A stretch of DNA of 24,694 bases from a virus: IMG/VR virus record IMGVR_UViG_3300031841_002508, positions 1 through 24,694 of that record, one strand, 5' to 3'. The notes beneath the pieces are model-generated. The model did not search any database. It was not told the DNA's origin and saw only the letters and a list, made by a program, of their open reading frames with translations. Numbering within the stretch: position 1 is the stretch's first letter; each line of letters begins with the position of its first letter. This document shows, piece by piece, positions 6,605 to 15,242 of the stretch. The translations under genes were made by a program, and so were the position numbers.

Positions 6605-7412
6605 TGTCGTCAGCCGCGACTTGATTCGCCCCTATCTCGGTGCATCTGAGCAGCTTCTGGCTAACACTCGCGTTGAGTGTACTTTCAGTGTTGAACTTGC
6701 AGGTTCTGGCACTGCTGGTACTGCGCCTCAGTACGGCAAAGCCCTCAAGGCTTGCGGTCTGGCTGAGACGATCGTCGCTTCCACCAGTGTCACCTACGAC
6801 CCTGTCAGCTCAGGTTTTGAGTCTGTCACCATCCACTACAACATTGATGGTGTTCGCCATAAAGTGACAGGTGCTCGTGGAACCTTCACGCTCAACACAA
6901 ACGTTGGCGAGATTCCGACGATTGATTTCTCCTTCACCGGGATCTACAACGCGCCTGACGACTCGGCATTGCCTACCGTCACCTACGCGAATCAGGCCAC
7001 CCCTCTGGTGTTCAAGAACGGCAACACCGACACCTTCTCCTTGCTGTCTTACTCAGGCTGTTTGCAGTCTGTGTCAATGGATCTCGGTAACACCTTGGTG
7101 TACCGCGAGCTGATTGGCTGCAACAAAGAAGTTCTGATCACTGATCGAAGCTCCAACGGCACCGTGGTGGTGGAAGCCGTTGCAATTGCAACGAAGGATT
7201 ACTTCGCTGCTGCACTTACTGACGGCACTCTGGGTAACTTGACCTTCCAGCATGGAACGACTGCTGGCAACATTGTCGACTTCTCTTCCAGCCGAATCGA
7301 TATCGGCGATGTGTCGTACAGCGACCAGGATGGGATCGCGATGCTGAACATCCCCTACACAGCGATTCCTTCTACCGCTGGCAACGATGAGTTTAGTCTT
7401 ATCTATACTTGA
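6477..7412 (+). CDS. major tail tube protein
   Basis: 311 residues. The N-terminus (LLLRKRLILIESESTYGTD, then VLVRDLNITPQQSDVVSRD and LIRPYLG) is the signature of phage tail tube proteins of the Phage_tube_2 kind: stacked hexameric rings form the hollow shaft through which DNA passes. The central part is beta-rich (VECTFSVELAGSGTAGTAPQ, VTGARGTFTLNTNVGEIP), and the C-terminal part (SYSDQDGIAMLNIPYTAIPS) is also characteristic. At 311 aa it is larger than lambda gpV (246 aa). It is followed immediately by an intrinsic terminator, as expected for a gene needed in very high amount. The start lies within the upstream small gene. Confidence 0.88.
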   Translation: MALLLRKRLILIESESTYGTDAAPDGADAVLVRDLNITPQQSDVVSRDLIRPYLGASEQLLANTRVECTFSVELAGSGTAGTAPQYGKALKACGLAETIVASTSVTYDPVSSGFESVTIHYNIDGVRHKVTGARGTFTLNTNVGEIPTIDFSFTGIYNAPDDSALPTVTYANQATPLVFKNGNTDTFSLLSYSGCLQSVSMDLGNTLVYRELIGCNKEVLITDRSSNGTVVVEAVAIATKDYFAAALTDGTLGNLTFQHGTTAGNIVDFSSSRIDIGDVSYSDQDGIAMLNIPYTAIPSTAGNDEFSLIYT

Positions 7413-7428
7413 TCGGAAGGGGCTGCGA

Positions 7429-7457
7429 CGGGCTGCTTAATTGCAGCCCGTTTTTTT
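7429..7457 (+). terminator. intrinsic terminator after the tail tube gene
   Basis: A perfect 8-bp stem (CGGGCTGC at 7429-7436, GCAGCCCG at 7443-7450) with a 6-base loop is followed by seven T residues (7451-7457). It begins 16 bases after the tail tube stop and lies 34 bases before the next ATG. The stem sequence differs from the terminator at 5283, so it is not a copied repeat. Confidence 0.9.
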
Positions 7458-7491
7458 GTGGTGTATTGTATTTACGAGTCTTTTATTTTTC

Positions 7492-7818
7492 ATGGCTTTC
7501 GTCCGCAAAAGGGTCAAGACTTTCAAGTGGCCCGTAAAGGTTGAAGAACCTGCCGATGGCGGCGTGTTCGAGGAATCTACTTTTGATGCAATTTTTAAGC
7601 GTGTGCCTCGTTCTGAGTTTCAGAAGCTGGCGGACAAGGGTGACTTTGAGTTGTTGAAAGCTGTGCTGACTGGCTGGGAAGGAATCGAAGATGAAGACGG
7701 CAAGCCAGTGCCGTTTTCTCAGGCGACCATGAAGGAATTCGCGGACGATGCTTATTGGATTCGTGGTGTACTGAGTGCTTACACCGAAACCTTTGAAGGC
7801 GCCAAGCTGGGAAACTGA
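7492..7818 (+). CDS. tail assembly chaperone (gpG-like), zero-frame product
   Basis: 108 residues from ATG 7492; the reading frame is open back into the terminator, but ATG 7492 is the natural start because the upstream codons lie in the hairpin. The product (AFVRKRVKTFKWPVKVEEP, FEESTFDAIFKRVPRSEF, GVLSAYTETFEGAKLGN) is acidic and of the size and position of lambda gpG, which coats the tape measure protein during tail assembly and is absent from the virion. The gene lies between tail tube and tape measure and ends at TGA 7816-7818, directly after the slippery heptamer. No strong Shine-Dalgarno is visible in the AT-rich leader; ACGAG at 7474-7478 is the nearest candidate. Confidence 0.85.
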   Translation: MAFVRKRVKTFKWPVKVEEPADGGVFEESTFDAIFKRVPRSEFQKLADKGDFELLKAVLTGWEGIEDEDGKPVPFSQATMKEFADDAYWIRGVLSAYTETFEGAKLGN

Positions 7819-8159
7819 GGGATGCCGCAAAGTATTGGGTAAGCGGCGGCAAGAAGGTTGAGGATAAAAGCAATGATGATGCTGCGGCTTTCGGTCTGAA
7901 GCCGCAGCGTCCTGCTGCTTCTTCGGAAGAGCATTTTGAAGTATGGGAAGAAAACTGGGACGTTGTGATGATGTTCATGCGAATGACGACGCAGTGGAAC
8001 GTCACCATGGGCGGCTACGTCGGCCTGAAATATGAAGTGCTGGTGGGTGCAGGCTGCTTGATGGAGCTGTATGATGTAGATAATCCCCGCGAGATGCTCG
8101 AAGGTATCCAGGAAATGGAATCTGCAGCACTCGTCGAGCTGAATAAGGAGAAGAAATAA
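7492..8159 (+). CDS. tail assembly chaperone fusion (gpG-T-like) made by -1 frameshift
   Basis: Reading 7492-7815, slipping back one base and continuing 7815-8159 gives 222 residues. After the shift the frame reads LRDAAKYWVSGGKKVEDKS, then FEVWEENWDVVMMFMRMTTQ, WNVTMGGYVGLKYEVL and a C-terminal helix. The EVWxENWxxVxxF...TQW...GGxxGLxY pattern is that of DUF1799-type proteins, the T-like partner in many siphophages. This frame has no convincing independent start: ATG 7965 would lose the conserved EVWEENW segment. In lambda gpGT recruits tail tube subunits to the tape measure/gpG complex, and a few per cent frameshifting sets the ratio. The stop overlaps the tape measure start (TAATG). The fusion is inferred from frame layout plus the slippery site. 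Confidence 0.85.
7809..7815 (+). promoter_or_regulatory. -1 programmed ribosomal frameshift site GGGAAAC
   Basis: In the zero frame the bases read G GGA AAC TGA. The heptamer fits X XXY YYZ in the correct phase, so both tRNAs can re-pair at GGG AAA. Lambda's G/T site is GGGAAAG. The stop codon follows immediately. Eight bases beyond the heptamer is a possible stimulatory hairpin: GCCGC (7824-7828) pairing with GCGGC (7843-7847), extendable by one T-G pair, with a 14-base loop. The heptamer is seen directly; the hairpin is tentative. Confidence 0.85.
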
Positions 8160-11100
8160 TGACTACGAAGAAGGTGCAGCCAGTAACTATCAAGCTTGAT
8201 ATTAAGGGCGGAGAGCAGGTCGCCAAGCTAAAAAGTTCATTCCGCGATCTTACAAAAACCGTCGGGCAAACTGACAGTGGTATTGAAGCAGCTCGCAAAA
8301 GCGTAATTGAATACGGGAAAACCGCCAACCAAAGCGAAGCCGTAGTAAAGGGGCAAATTAAAGCATTTGAAGGCCTGCGTGAACAAGCCCAGATGGGCGG
8401 AAAGGTATATCAAGAACTGTCTAATGATATTGCAACTTTAAAGTCTCAACTTAATGGCTCGACTCCTGCAATTGACGCTCAGCGAAAAGCTCTTATTGAG
8501 AGCGCAGATAGCGCGAGAGTTACGCGCTCGCAGCTTATAGGCCTTCTGAGTACTTTAAGTGCTTTGCAAAAGCAAACTACGGCAGGCTCAAAAGCCTTTG
8601 CTGAGATTGGGGCTGATATTGCAAATCTTGAAAGTAAAATTATCAAGGCCAAGGCTGCGCAAGAAGACTTAAATAGAGTTACTCTTGCCGGAAACCAAGC
8701 CGCTGCTGGCGGCGCAGCTGCGACAAGGCTGCAGATCAAAGCGATTGATCAAAAAGTCGCAAGTCTTCGCGAGGAGAAACAACAGCTCGAAAGCTTAAAA
8801 AGGCAAGAAAAAGCCAGGCTAGGGCTTCAAACTATCGTGGAACGGCCTGGTGACGTTCCTTTCAGGACTAGAGAATACATACAAGAGGCAGTCGCTGGCG
8901 CGGTACTAGGCGAAAACGTTACGCAAAAGTTTGGAAAGCAAGAGATAGAAACTGCGATCAATGCTGTAAAACAATCCGTCATTGAGCTGCAAAGTGAAAT
9001 TGAAGTTGAGTTGGCTCGTGGCGCTAGGCGCACATTTCAAGAAATGGCGCGTGACGGCAGAGAGTCAGCACGATCACTTGCACAAGCTTTCTCTGGGCCA
9101 GAGTTTGAGCGCATTTTCAGCAATTTAGATAAAAACGTAGGCGAGCTTCCTAATACCACCGCTGGATTGTCTCAAAGGCTTCGCGAGTTAGAGCGTGTTT
9201 TAAATAACACCGCTCGTAGTGGTGATGATTATGTCACCGTTGCCCTTAAGATCGCCCAAGTCCAACGCGAAGCATCTGCTGCGACTCAAGGGCTAGGTGC
9301 TGCTTTACTCAATGATTTAGCAAGTGGCGCTGCGGTAAGAAGTCAAAAGAACCTTCGCGAGGTTATTGGTCAGCTTCAGGCGGAAATGTCTGAGCTTAAT
9401 ACCGAAACAGCGGAAGGCTCTGCCAAGTATGCGGAAAACGCAAGGCAGGTAAACAGGCTCCAGAAAGAGCTTGACCAGATTTCAAACAGCTACCGCACTG
9501 TTGCTGACGTTGCACGTCAAGCTGGCATAGCGATGGGCGGAAGCCTGAATCCTTTTTCTGCCAGTGGGGCTAAAAATCCTGCCTTTATGCGAGAGCGTGA
9601 AAAGCAGGAGATGGAGCAAATCGCTGAACTCCAGAAAGTAATCAATGACTTAGCAGATGAACATGTAGGAAGTCTCAGAAGTGCTGCTCGCACAATGGAC
9701 GAATACGAGCAAAAACTTGGCGACGATATTGTACGACGATACGAAGAAGAAACAGCTGCGCAAGATAAAGCTTATCAAAATCGAATAGCGAACGAAGAAG
9801 ACGCTTTCAGGAAAGAGCTTGAGCGCTTAAATACATTGTCTCAAGCTCGCAAGGCAGCCGCTTCCGCAATGGGCATAGGCGGCAGAGAAGATATTTCTTC
9901 TTTGTACCAAGGAATCATTGGCTTATCGACTGCTGATATTAGGCGTCAGCAGGAAATGATGGGTAAATCTGCGGCGGAAGTATTCAATGATATTGCAACT
10001 GCTTTTGAAAAAGGAGGTCGTGCAGTTGATCTCAAGGGTAAAAGCACTAGCATTGGCGATGACATCGCTGAAGGTGTAGTCGACGGGGCCTCGAAGTCGA
10101 GCGAGATCGCCAAAGGCGCGAAAGATTTTGCTAGCAGGCTGATTTCTGCCTACAAGAAAGCATTCAAAATTCAAAGTCCCTCTAAGGAAACAGAGCAAAA
10201 AATCGGCGTTCCACTGGGCCTTGGAATTATCAAAGGCCTGATATCCGCTCTTAAATCGAACAAGAACGAAGTCAAGAAGGAGATTGAGCAAATTATCGAT
10301 CCTGGTTTGCCCAGGTCTCGCTCGCCGCGTTCCTTGATTGGCTCGGTGAACGAGCTTAAGGCCACTAATTTTGGATTCGCTTATCGCTCCCGTCCGGCTA
10401 CTCCTGGCTATCGGCCCCTTGGTTCAAACGTAAGGCTTGATAGTGAGATTGAGCGCATGTTCAACCAATTCAGGGTGAACATTGCTGCACTCACGACGGA
10501 TGCTGAAATTTATTACAACCTGCTTCAGTCTCTACCAAGTAGTCGCCTGACTACTAATTTGGCTAGCGCTGCAAGCCGCAGGGCTGCAGCGGCTGAAATC
10601 CCTGGGTTTATTGAATCTCAAAGATTAATTGGGCCTGGAGAGCTTGAAAGGGAGATTAGCACAGCTGTAGCTCAATACTTGAGAGACGTAAGGCCAACAG
10701 ACCCTTGGGTTGGAATTACAGCAGATTACAAAAGATTTGTAGATGCCGCAGTTGCACAATCTGAAAGGCTCAGAGCTTCAACAGTTCGAGCGTTGCCCGG
10801 AGTTCGTGTTGCCGGCGCCTTGCCTCCGGCGTCTCAAGATATTACGCCAGCGCAGCAGCAAAGAATTGAACGTGCCTATCGGCGCTCGTCTCAGAGATCT
10901 TTGTCTGTTCTCGCCGAGGATGCATTTAGGGACTTTGGCACCCCAGGCCTGCCCGCATCAAGCTTCGGCTTTATGGCCGATCCTGCCCGTATTGGTCGCT
11001 TTTCTGGCATAGGTCGTGCATTGCCGCCGGCAATTGATGTTGCTGCAACGTCTGTCGAGAGCGGGAGCCAAAACCTTCGTGATTCTGTTCGTGATTTCTT

Positions 11101-14100
11101 CAACCGGATTTCGCAAGGTGTACGTTCTTCTTTCAGTGGTGCGGGAGGCGGCAGTGGCCGTGGCCGTGGCTTTTCCGGCGGTTTAGGTGGTGGCGGTGGT
11201 GCGAGCGGCAACTTTGAGCGACTCAATACTGTTCTTCAAAGATTTGGACCGCTTAGCAACAGAAGCACTGCTGACATTCAAGAATTAGGCGCAAGCCTGA
11301 GAGGCCTTGGAGATATTCTCTCCCCTTTGGATCAAGACTTTGACAGGGTAAACAAGGCAATTATTGATCAATCAAATTTAATTGACCGCGAGCTGCAGAA
11401 GCGCGAGCGCCGCATGAGCCGCCGCCGGATGTCACCGATGCAGATGACGCAGGCTGCTGGTGCTGTCTTGTCGGGCGGTATTTTTGGCGGTCCCGAAGGT
11501 TTTGTTGGCGGCGCAGCCGGTGCATTGGCTGGCGGCGTTGGCGGCGCATTTGCTGGCGCAGCCATTGGCGCACAGGTTGGCGGGATCAGGCGAACGCTTG
11601 GTGAGTATGCGGATTATGCGGCGCAAATTACAAGGCTGAATATTGCCCTGGAAGGCATTGCCGGTTCACAAGCTCAATACAACCGTGCATTGCAGGCGGC
11701 GACAGATGTGACCGCACAACTCAACGTGCCGCAGGAAGTGGCAATTCAAGGCATGACTCGCCTTGTTGCTGCTGTTAAGGGCGCTGGAGGCGGCGTTGCT
11801 GAAGCTGAAATTGCGTTCAAGAACATTAATTCTGCAATTATCGCGACAGGTGGTGGAGCAGAACAAGTTCAAGGGGCCGTAACTGCATTGGTGCAGATCT
11901 TCAGTAAAGGCAAGGTTTCAGCAGAAGAAATCAACCAGATCGCTGAAAGACTGCCTGGTACGTTCAATAAAATCGCTGAGGCTTCTGGTCGCACTGGCCC
12001 AGAACTGACGAAAGCACTGCAGCAAGGCACGGTGGGTCTAAATGACCTGATGAAGTTCCTCGTCAGTCTTGGGGATGAATATGGCGAGCTGGCTGAAAAG
12101 ATCGCGGGATCTTCCGAAAATGCAGGAGCCAGACTGCAGGTTGCATTTAACCAAATGCGGATCGAAGTTGGCAATGCGCTTCAGCCTATTGGCGCAGAGT
12201 TTCAAAATGCGTTTACAGAATTTATTGAAGACATCACCCCAACCTTGGTGGAAGTATTACCGAAGATTGGAGAATTTGCTTTAGTTCTTGGAAAAAACCT
12301 GGATGTACTCGCTGCCGCTGCCGGCGGTGCTGCGGCGGCTATGGGTTTGTTGGCGCTTGCTTCTGTGAAAGTTGCCATTCCTGCTGGAGTCACTGGATTA
12401 GGGGTCTTGATGCTTAAAGCGGCGGCTGCAGCTGGTGCATTAAAGGCTGCTTTGGCGGGGATTGCTCTCTTAAATCCTTTTGTGTTGCTAGGCGCAGGCT
12501 TAGCTGCCGCGACTGTAGGAATTGTTAAATACTACAACAGCCAAAAAGAGCTTAATGAGCTACTGGATGAAGGGAAAGGATCCACCGAGGCCATTAAAGA
12601 CAAAATCCAAGAATATGAAGACAGTATAACTAAGGCTACTGACAAGCTGAAAGGAATAAATGGAGAGAAAAAGGCGACCAGTCGCGAAGCCAGCAGGCTG
12701 AAGAAGGAAGTAATAAAGCTAAGAGGAGAGCTTGAAAGGCTCCAAGGCACTTACAAAATAAGACTTGAATACGAAAGAAAGGGCTACAAGTTTGGCGACA
12801 AAGGGGAGTTAACAGAATTTACAGTAGGAAATATTGTTTACGGAGGCCCAAGAGGCGCAAGAGCGAGGGCTCTTCGATATGTCGATGGTACTCCAATTGA
12901 TGGGGGCAAAGGCTTTGGCGAGACTGAGCCTACTGGTGGCGGATCTGGCAGCAAGGGTCCAAAGTCTCAGCTGGATAAATTGCTGGCTGACTTTAGGTCG
13001 CTGCAGCGTGCGCAAAATGGTGTGCTTGAAATTGAAGGGATGCGACAGACCCAGGCCCAGCAGCTTGCTAGGGCCACGGCTGATAACAATCAAAAGTTAA
13101 TTACAACGACTAATCTTAATAACATTAGTCTTGATTTTGCAGAGCAGCAGCTTCAGATAGAGAATAAACTTCTTGACGATCTTGATAAGGCAGCAGGCCT
13201 TGAAATAGAGGCAGACAGGCGTCAAGCTGAAAAAAATGCTCGACTTGAGTATGAGATTAAACTTAGTCAGCTTTTAGAAAAATCGAAAGGCGCTATCGCC
13301 TTTGAGGAGCAACGCGCTGCTATCGCTGCAGAGCAAAGGCAAAAAGCACTGGACGACGAAATTTTCGGCCTTCGCGATCAGCTTGGTCTTGTAACCGATG
13401 ATGAGCGCATTGCCCGTTTCCGAGGACAGGCTGAAGAAAAATACGGCGCAGACGATCCCAGGGTAGGCGAAGCCGTAGACCTCTTCCGTCAGCAAATCGA
13501 CCCTACCTTCCTTGAGGGTATCCAGCAGGCTATTCGTTCGACAAGAGACGAGCTGGAAACATTGATTGATCCAATTAATCAAGTTACAGGCGCTGCGACC
13601 GCTATTGGTGAAGCGTTCTCCAAGTCATTCATGGACACGATTACTGGGGCGTCTACAGCACGAGAAGGATTGGCGTCGTTCTTCCGCAATGTTGGTAATT
13701 ACTTCTTAGATTTGGCTGGCAATATTATTGCTAAGTTGATCGAAATAGCAGTTCTGGAGTCTCTGACCAGCGTGTTTGGTGGCGGCTCTGCTGGCGGTTC
13801 TGGGATCCTGAGTCGCCTTTTCGGATTTAAGGACGGAGGCGTCGTCAAGGACATTCAGCCCTACGCCAAGGGCGGCATTGTCGACAAGCCGACACTGTTT
13901 AGGTACGCCAGTGGCGGCACTGGACGTTTTGGCTTAATGGGTGAGGCCGGACCTGAGGCGATCATGCCTTTGCGTCGTGGTGCCAACGGCAAGCTTGGTG
14001 TTGAAGCTTCCGCCGGAGTTGGCGATATTATTGTGAATGTTGACGCTTCAGATTCTGCCGCTCAAGGCGATGGACGACAGGCCCAGCAGCTTGGCAAAGC

Positions 14101-14164
14101 TATCGGCGCTGCAGTCCAGGCTGAGCTGATTAAGCAAAAACGCCCTGGGGGACTTCTTAGCTGA
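8159..14164 (+). CDS. tape measure protein (lambda gpH-like)
   Basis: 2001 residues, Shine-Dalgarno AAGGAG at 8145-8150. The tape measure fixes tail length and is ejected ahead of the DNA. Residues 1-660 are mainly coiled-coil and contain two related segments (FEGLREQAQMGGKVYQELSN and LSALQKQTTAGSKAFAEIGA). A KIQSPSK motif sits at about 674-680. Residues about 990-1021 are Gly/Ser-rich, and 1098-1144 Gly/Ala-rich. About 1161-1344 is the conserved tape measure domain (ISAEEINQ-like VSAEEINQIAERLPGTF, then SSENAGARLQVAFNQM). About 1371-1461 is hydrophobic and membrane-compatible. About 1894-1968 holds the gpH C-terminal family motif (GEAGPEAIMPLRRGANGKLG). At about 0.15 nm per residue the tail would be near 300 nm, twice lambda's. 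No peptidase domain is evident. Confidence 0.95.
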   Translation: MTTKKVQPVTIKLDIKGGEQVAKLKSSFRDLTKTVGQTDSGIEAARKSVIEYGKTANQSEAVVKGQIKAFEGLREQAQMGGKVYQELSNDIATLKSQLNGSTPAIDAQRKALIESADSARVTRSQLIGLLSTLSALQKQTTAGSKAFAEIGADIANLESKIIKAKAAQEDLNRVTLAGNQAAAGGAAATRLQIKAIDQKVASLREEKQQLESLKRQEKARLGLQTIVERPGDVPFRTREYIQEAVAGAVLGENVTQKFGKQEIETAINAVKQSVIELQSEIEVELARGARRTFQEMARDGRESARSLAQAFSGPEFERIFSNLDKNVGELPNTTAGLSQRLRELERVLNNTARSGDDYVTVALKIAQVQREASAATQGLGAALLNDLASGAAVRSQKNLREVIGQLQAEMSELNTETAEGSAKYAENARQVNRLQKELDQISNSYRTVADVARQAGIAMGGSLNPFSASGAKNPAFMREREKQEMEQIAELQKVINDLADEHVGSLRSAARTMDEYEQKLGDDIVRRYEEETAAQDKAYQNRIANEEDAFRKELERLNTLSQARKAAASAMGIGGREDISSLYQGIIGLSTADIRRQQEMMGKSAAEVFNDIATAFEKGGRAVDLKGKSTSIGDDIAEGVVDGASKSSEIAKGAKDFASRLISAYKKAFKIQSPSKETEQKIGVPLGLGIIKGLISALKSNKNEVKKEIEQIIDPGLPRSRSPRSLIGSVNELKATNFGFAYRSRPATPGYRPLGSNVRLDSEIERMFNQFRVNIAALTTDAEIYYNLLQSLPSSRLTTNLASAASRRAAAAEIPGFIESQRLIGPGELEREISTAVAQYLRDVRPTDPWVGITADYKRFVDAAVAQSERLRASTVRALPGVRVAGALPPASQDITPAQQQRIERAYRRSSQRSLSVLAEDAFRDFGTPGLPASSFGFMADPARIGRFSGIGRALPPAIDVAATSVESGSQNLRDSVRDFFNRISQGVRSSFSGAGGGSGRGRGFSGGLGGGGGASGNFERLNTVLQRFGPLSNRSTADIQELGASLRGLGDILSPLDQDFDRVNKAIIDQSNLIDRELQKRERRMSRRRMSPMQMTQAAGAVLSGGIFGGPEGFVGGAAGALAGGVGGAFAGAAIGAQVGGIRRTLGEYADYAAQITRLNIALEGIAGSQAQYNRALQAATDVTAQLNVPQEVAIQGMTRLVAAVKGAGGGVAEAEIAFKNINSAIIATGGGAEQVQGAVTALVQIFSKGKVSAEEINQIAERLPGTFNKIAEASGRTGPELTKALQQGTVGLNDLMKFLVSLGDEYGELAEKIAGSSENAGARLQVAFNQMRIEVGNALQPIGAEFQNAFTEFIEDITPTLVEVLPKIGEFALVLGKNLDVLAAAAGGAAAAMGLLALASVKVAIPAGVTGLGVLMLKAAAAAGALKAALAGIALLNPFVLLGAGLAAATVGIVKYYNSQKELNELLDEGKGSTEAIKDKIQEYEDSITKATDKLKGINGEKKATSREASRLKKEVIKLRGELERLQGTYKIRLEYERKGYKFGDKGELTEFTVGNIVYGGPRGARARALRYVDGTPIDGGKGFGETEPTGGGSGSKGPKSQLDKLLADFRSLQRAQNGVLEIEGMRQTQAQQLARATADNNQKLITTTNLNNISLDFAEQQLQIENKLLDDLDKAAGLEIEADRRQAEKNARLEYEIKLSQLLEKSKGAIAFEEQRAAIAAEQRQKALDDEIFGLRDQLGLVTDDERIARFRGQAEEKYGADDPRVGEAVDLFRQQIDPTFLEGIQQAIRSTRDELETLIDPINQVTGAATAIGEAFSKSFMDTITGASTAREGLASFFRNVGNYFLDLAGNIIAKLIEIAVLESLTSVFGGGSAGGSGILSRLFGFKDGGVVKDIQPYAKGGIVDKPTLFRYASGGTGRFGLMGEAGPEAIMPLRRGANGKLGVEASAGVGDIIVNVDASDSAAQGDGRQAQQLGKAIGAAVQAELIKQKRPGGLLS

Positions 14165-14505
14165 TGGCCACTTTCCCTGACATCAATGCTGATTATGGAG
14201 CCAGCAAGAAGGCAGAGCCCAACGTGCGTGTTGCGCAGTTCGGCTCAGGGTATTCTCAGCGTTCAACTTTTGGCATAAACCAAGATAAGAAGGTTTGGAC
14301 GCTTTCTTGGCAGAACAGAACAGCTACAGATGCGAATGCGATTGAAGACTTTCTGGAGGCAAGAGCAGGTGTCGAGTCTTTTGATTGGGCTCCACCTGAC
14401 GAGACGAACACTTACAAGTGGATCTGCAAGTCTTGGACCAAGACGATGCCGTATTGCAATCTGTTCAACATTGAGGCAACTTTCGAGGAGGTATTTGAAG
14501 CATGA
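14164..14505 (+). CDS. minor tail protein M-like
   Basis: 113 residues, TGATG overlap with the tape measure stop. ATFPDINADYGASKKAEPNV, RVAQFGSGYSQRSTFGIN, WTLSWQNRT and a C-terminal NIEATFEEVFEA form the pattern of the lambda gpM/Phage_min_tail family (gpM is 109 aa). In lambda gpM binds below the tape measure/tube initiation complex and is required for distal tail assembly. It is followed by the gpL-like gene in the lambda order, overlapping by 4 bases (ATGA). Confidence 0.9.
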   Translation: MATFPDINADYGASKKAEPNVRVAQFGSGYSQRSTFGINQDKKVWTLSWQNRTATDANAIEDFLEARAGVESFDWAPPDETNTYKWICKSWTKTMPYCNLFNIEATFEEVFEA

Positions 14506-15242
14506 CCACTACACCTGATGTAGTCAAAAGAGAGCTTTATTCACTCGAGCCTTCGGCAATTATTGAGTTGTTTCAGCTACATCTCACTGCTGAAGTCAAC
14601 GGCGTGAATTTGGTTTACTACTACCACGCTGGAACCAATGAGTTGTCGCAGGACATTGTTTTCGGCGGCATCACATATTCAGCTGTACCAATTGAAGCTG
14701 ATGGGTTTGAGGTGAACACGAAAGGAACTCTGCCGCGTCCTGTGATGAGGATTGCGAATGCAGATGGTGCCATAAGCGCACTGCTTAATGCCTACAATCC
14801 GCTGCAAGCTGAACTGCGGCGAATTAGGACGTGCAAGAAATTCCTTGATGCGGTGAATTTTGAGGGCGGTGTCAATGCCACTGCTGATCCAACTGCAATT
14901 TTCAATGGTGGGTACGAATCTTGGTACATCGATCGTGTTTCGGCGGAGAACCCTGATGTCGTTGAGTTTGAACTTGTCGGCAAGCTTGATTTGACCAATT
15001 TGCGTCTACCCGGAAGGCAAGTCGTCGAGCATTGCCAGTGGAAATACAAAAGCAAAGAATGTGGTTACAAGCCAGGCAAGATGTTCAACCTGCAGAACCA
15101 AGAGGTTACTGATGCATCTCAGGATCAATGCGCAAAAAACCTTCGAGCATGTGAGCTGAGGTTCCCAAAGGGAGAGGGTATTGGACCTAAGGACGATTTG
15201 CTGCCATTCGGAGGATTCCCTGGTGCTCGACTTCAGATCTGA
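14502..15242 (+). CDS. minor tail protein L-like, predicted iron-sulfur protein
   Basis: 246 residues, strong Shine-Dalgarno GAGGAGGT at 14485-14492. The N-terminal domain (LEPSAIIELFQLHLT, FGGITYSAVPIEADGFEV, LPRPVMRIAN) matches the gpL/distal tail protein family, the ring at which the tail tip joins the tube. The C-terminal domain holds Cys178 and Cys187 (EHCQWKYKSKECGYKP) and Cys210 and Cys217 (QCAKNLRACELRF). Lambda gpL is known to bind a 4Fe-4S cluster through four C-terminal cysteines, and as I recall their spacing is the same. Cys111 is additional. The gene overlaps the next by 20 bases. Confidence 0.92.
   Translation: MTTTPDVVKRELYSLEPSAIIELFQLHLTAEVNGVNLVYYYHAGTNELSQDIVFGGITYSAVPIEADGFEVNTKGTLPRPVMRIANADGAISALLNAYNPLQAELRRIRTCKKFLDAVNFEGGVNATADPTAIFNGGYESWYIDRVSAENPDVVEFELVGKLDLTNLRLPGRQVVEHCQWKYKSKECGYKPGKMFNLQNQEVTDASQDQCAKNLRACELRFPKGEGIGPKDDLLPFGGFPGARLQI
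15210..15215 (+). promoter_or_regulatory. Shine-Dalgarno that sets the GTG start of the JAB protein
   Basis: GGAGGA lies 7 bases upstream of GTG 15223 and within the end of the gpL-like gene. It favours GTG 15223 over the TTG at 15181, which has no ribosome-binding site at proper distance and would add residues (RTICCHSED) that look like out-of-frame gpL coding. Confidence 0.7.

Noticed and set aside
7441-7469. Possible promoter: TTGCAG, 17-base spacer, TATTGT
   Set aside because: The -35-like part lies in the terminator hairpin and matches only 3 of 6 consensus bases; the -10 matches 4 of 6. In an AT-rich stretch this is expected by chance.
7965-8159. An independent 64-residue gene starting at ATG 7965
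   Set aside because: The same frame is clearly coding upstream to the slippery site (EVWEENWDVV...), so this is the end of the frameshift product rather than a separate gene.
15181-15222. TTG start 14 codons upstream of the JAB protein
   Set aside because: No ribosome-binding site at a suitable distance and the added residues have no similarity to family N-termini; GTG 15223 has a strong Shine-Dalgarno.
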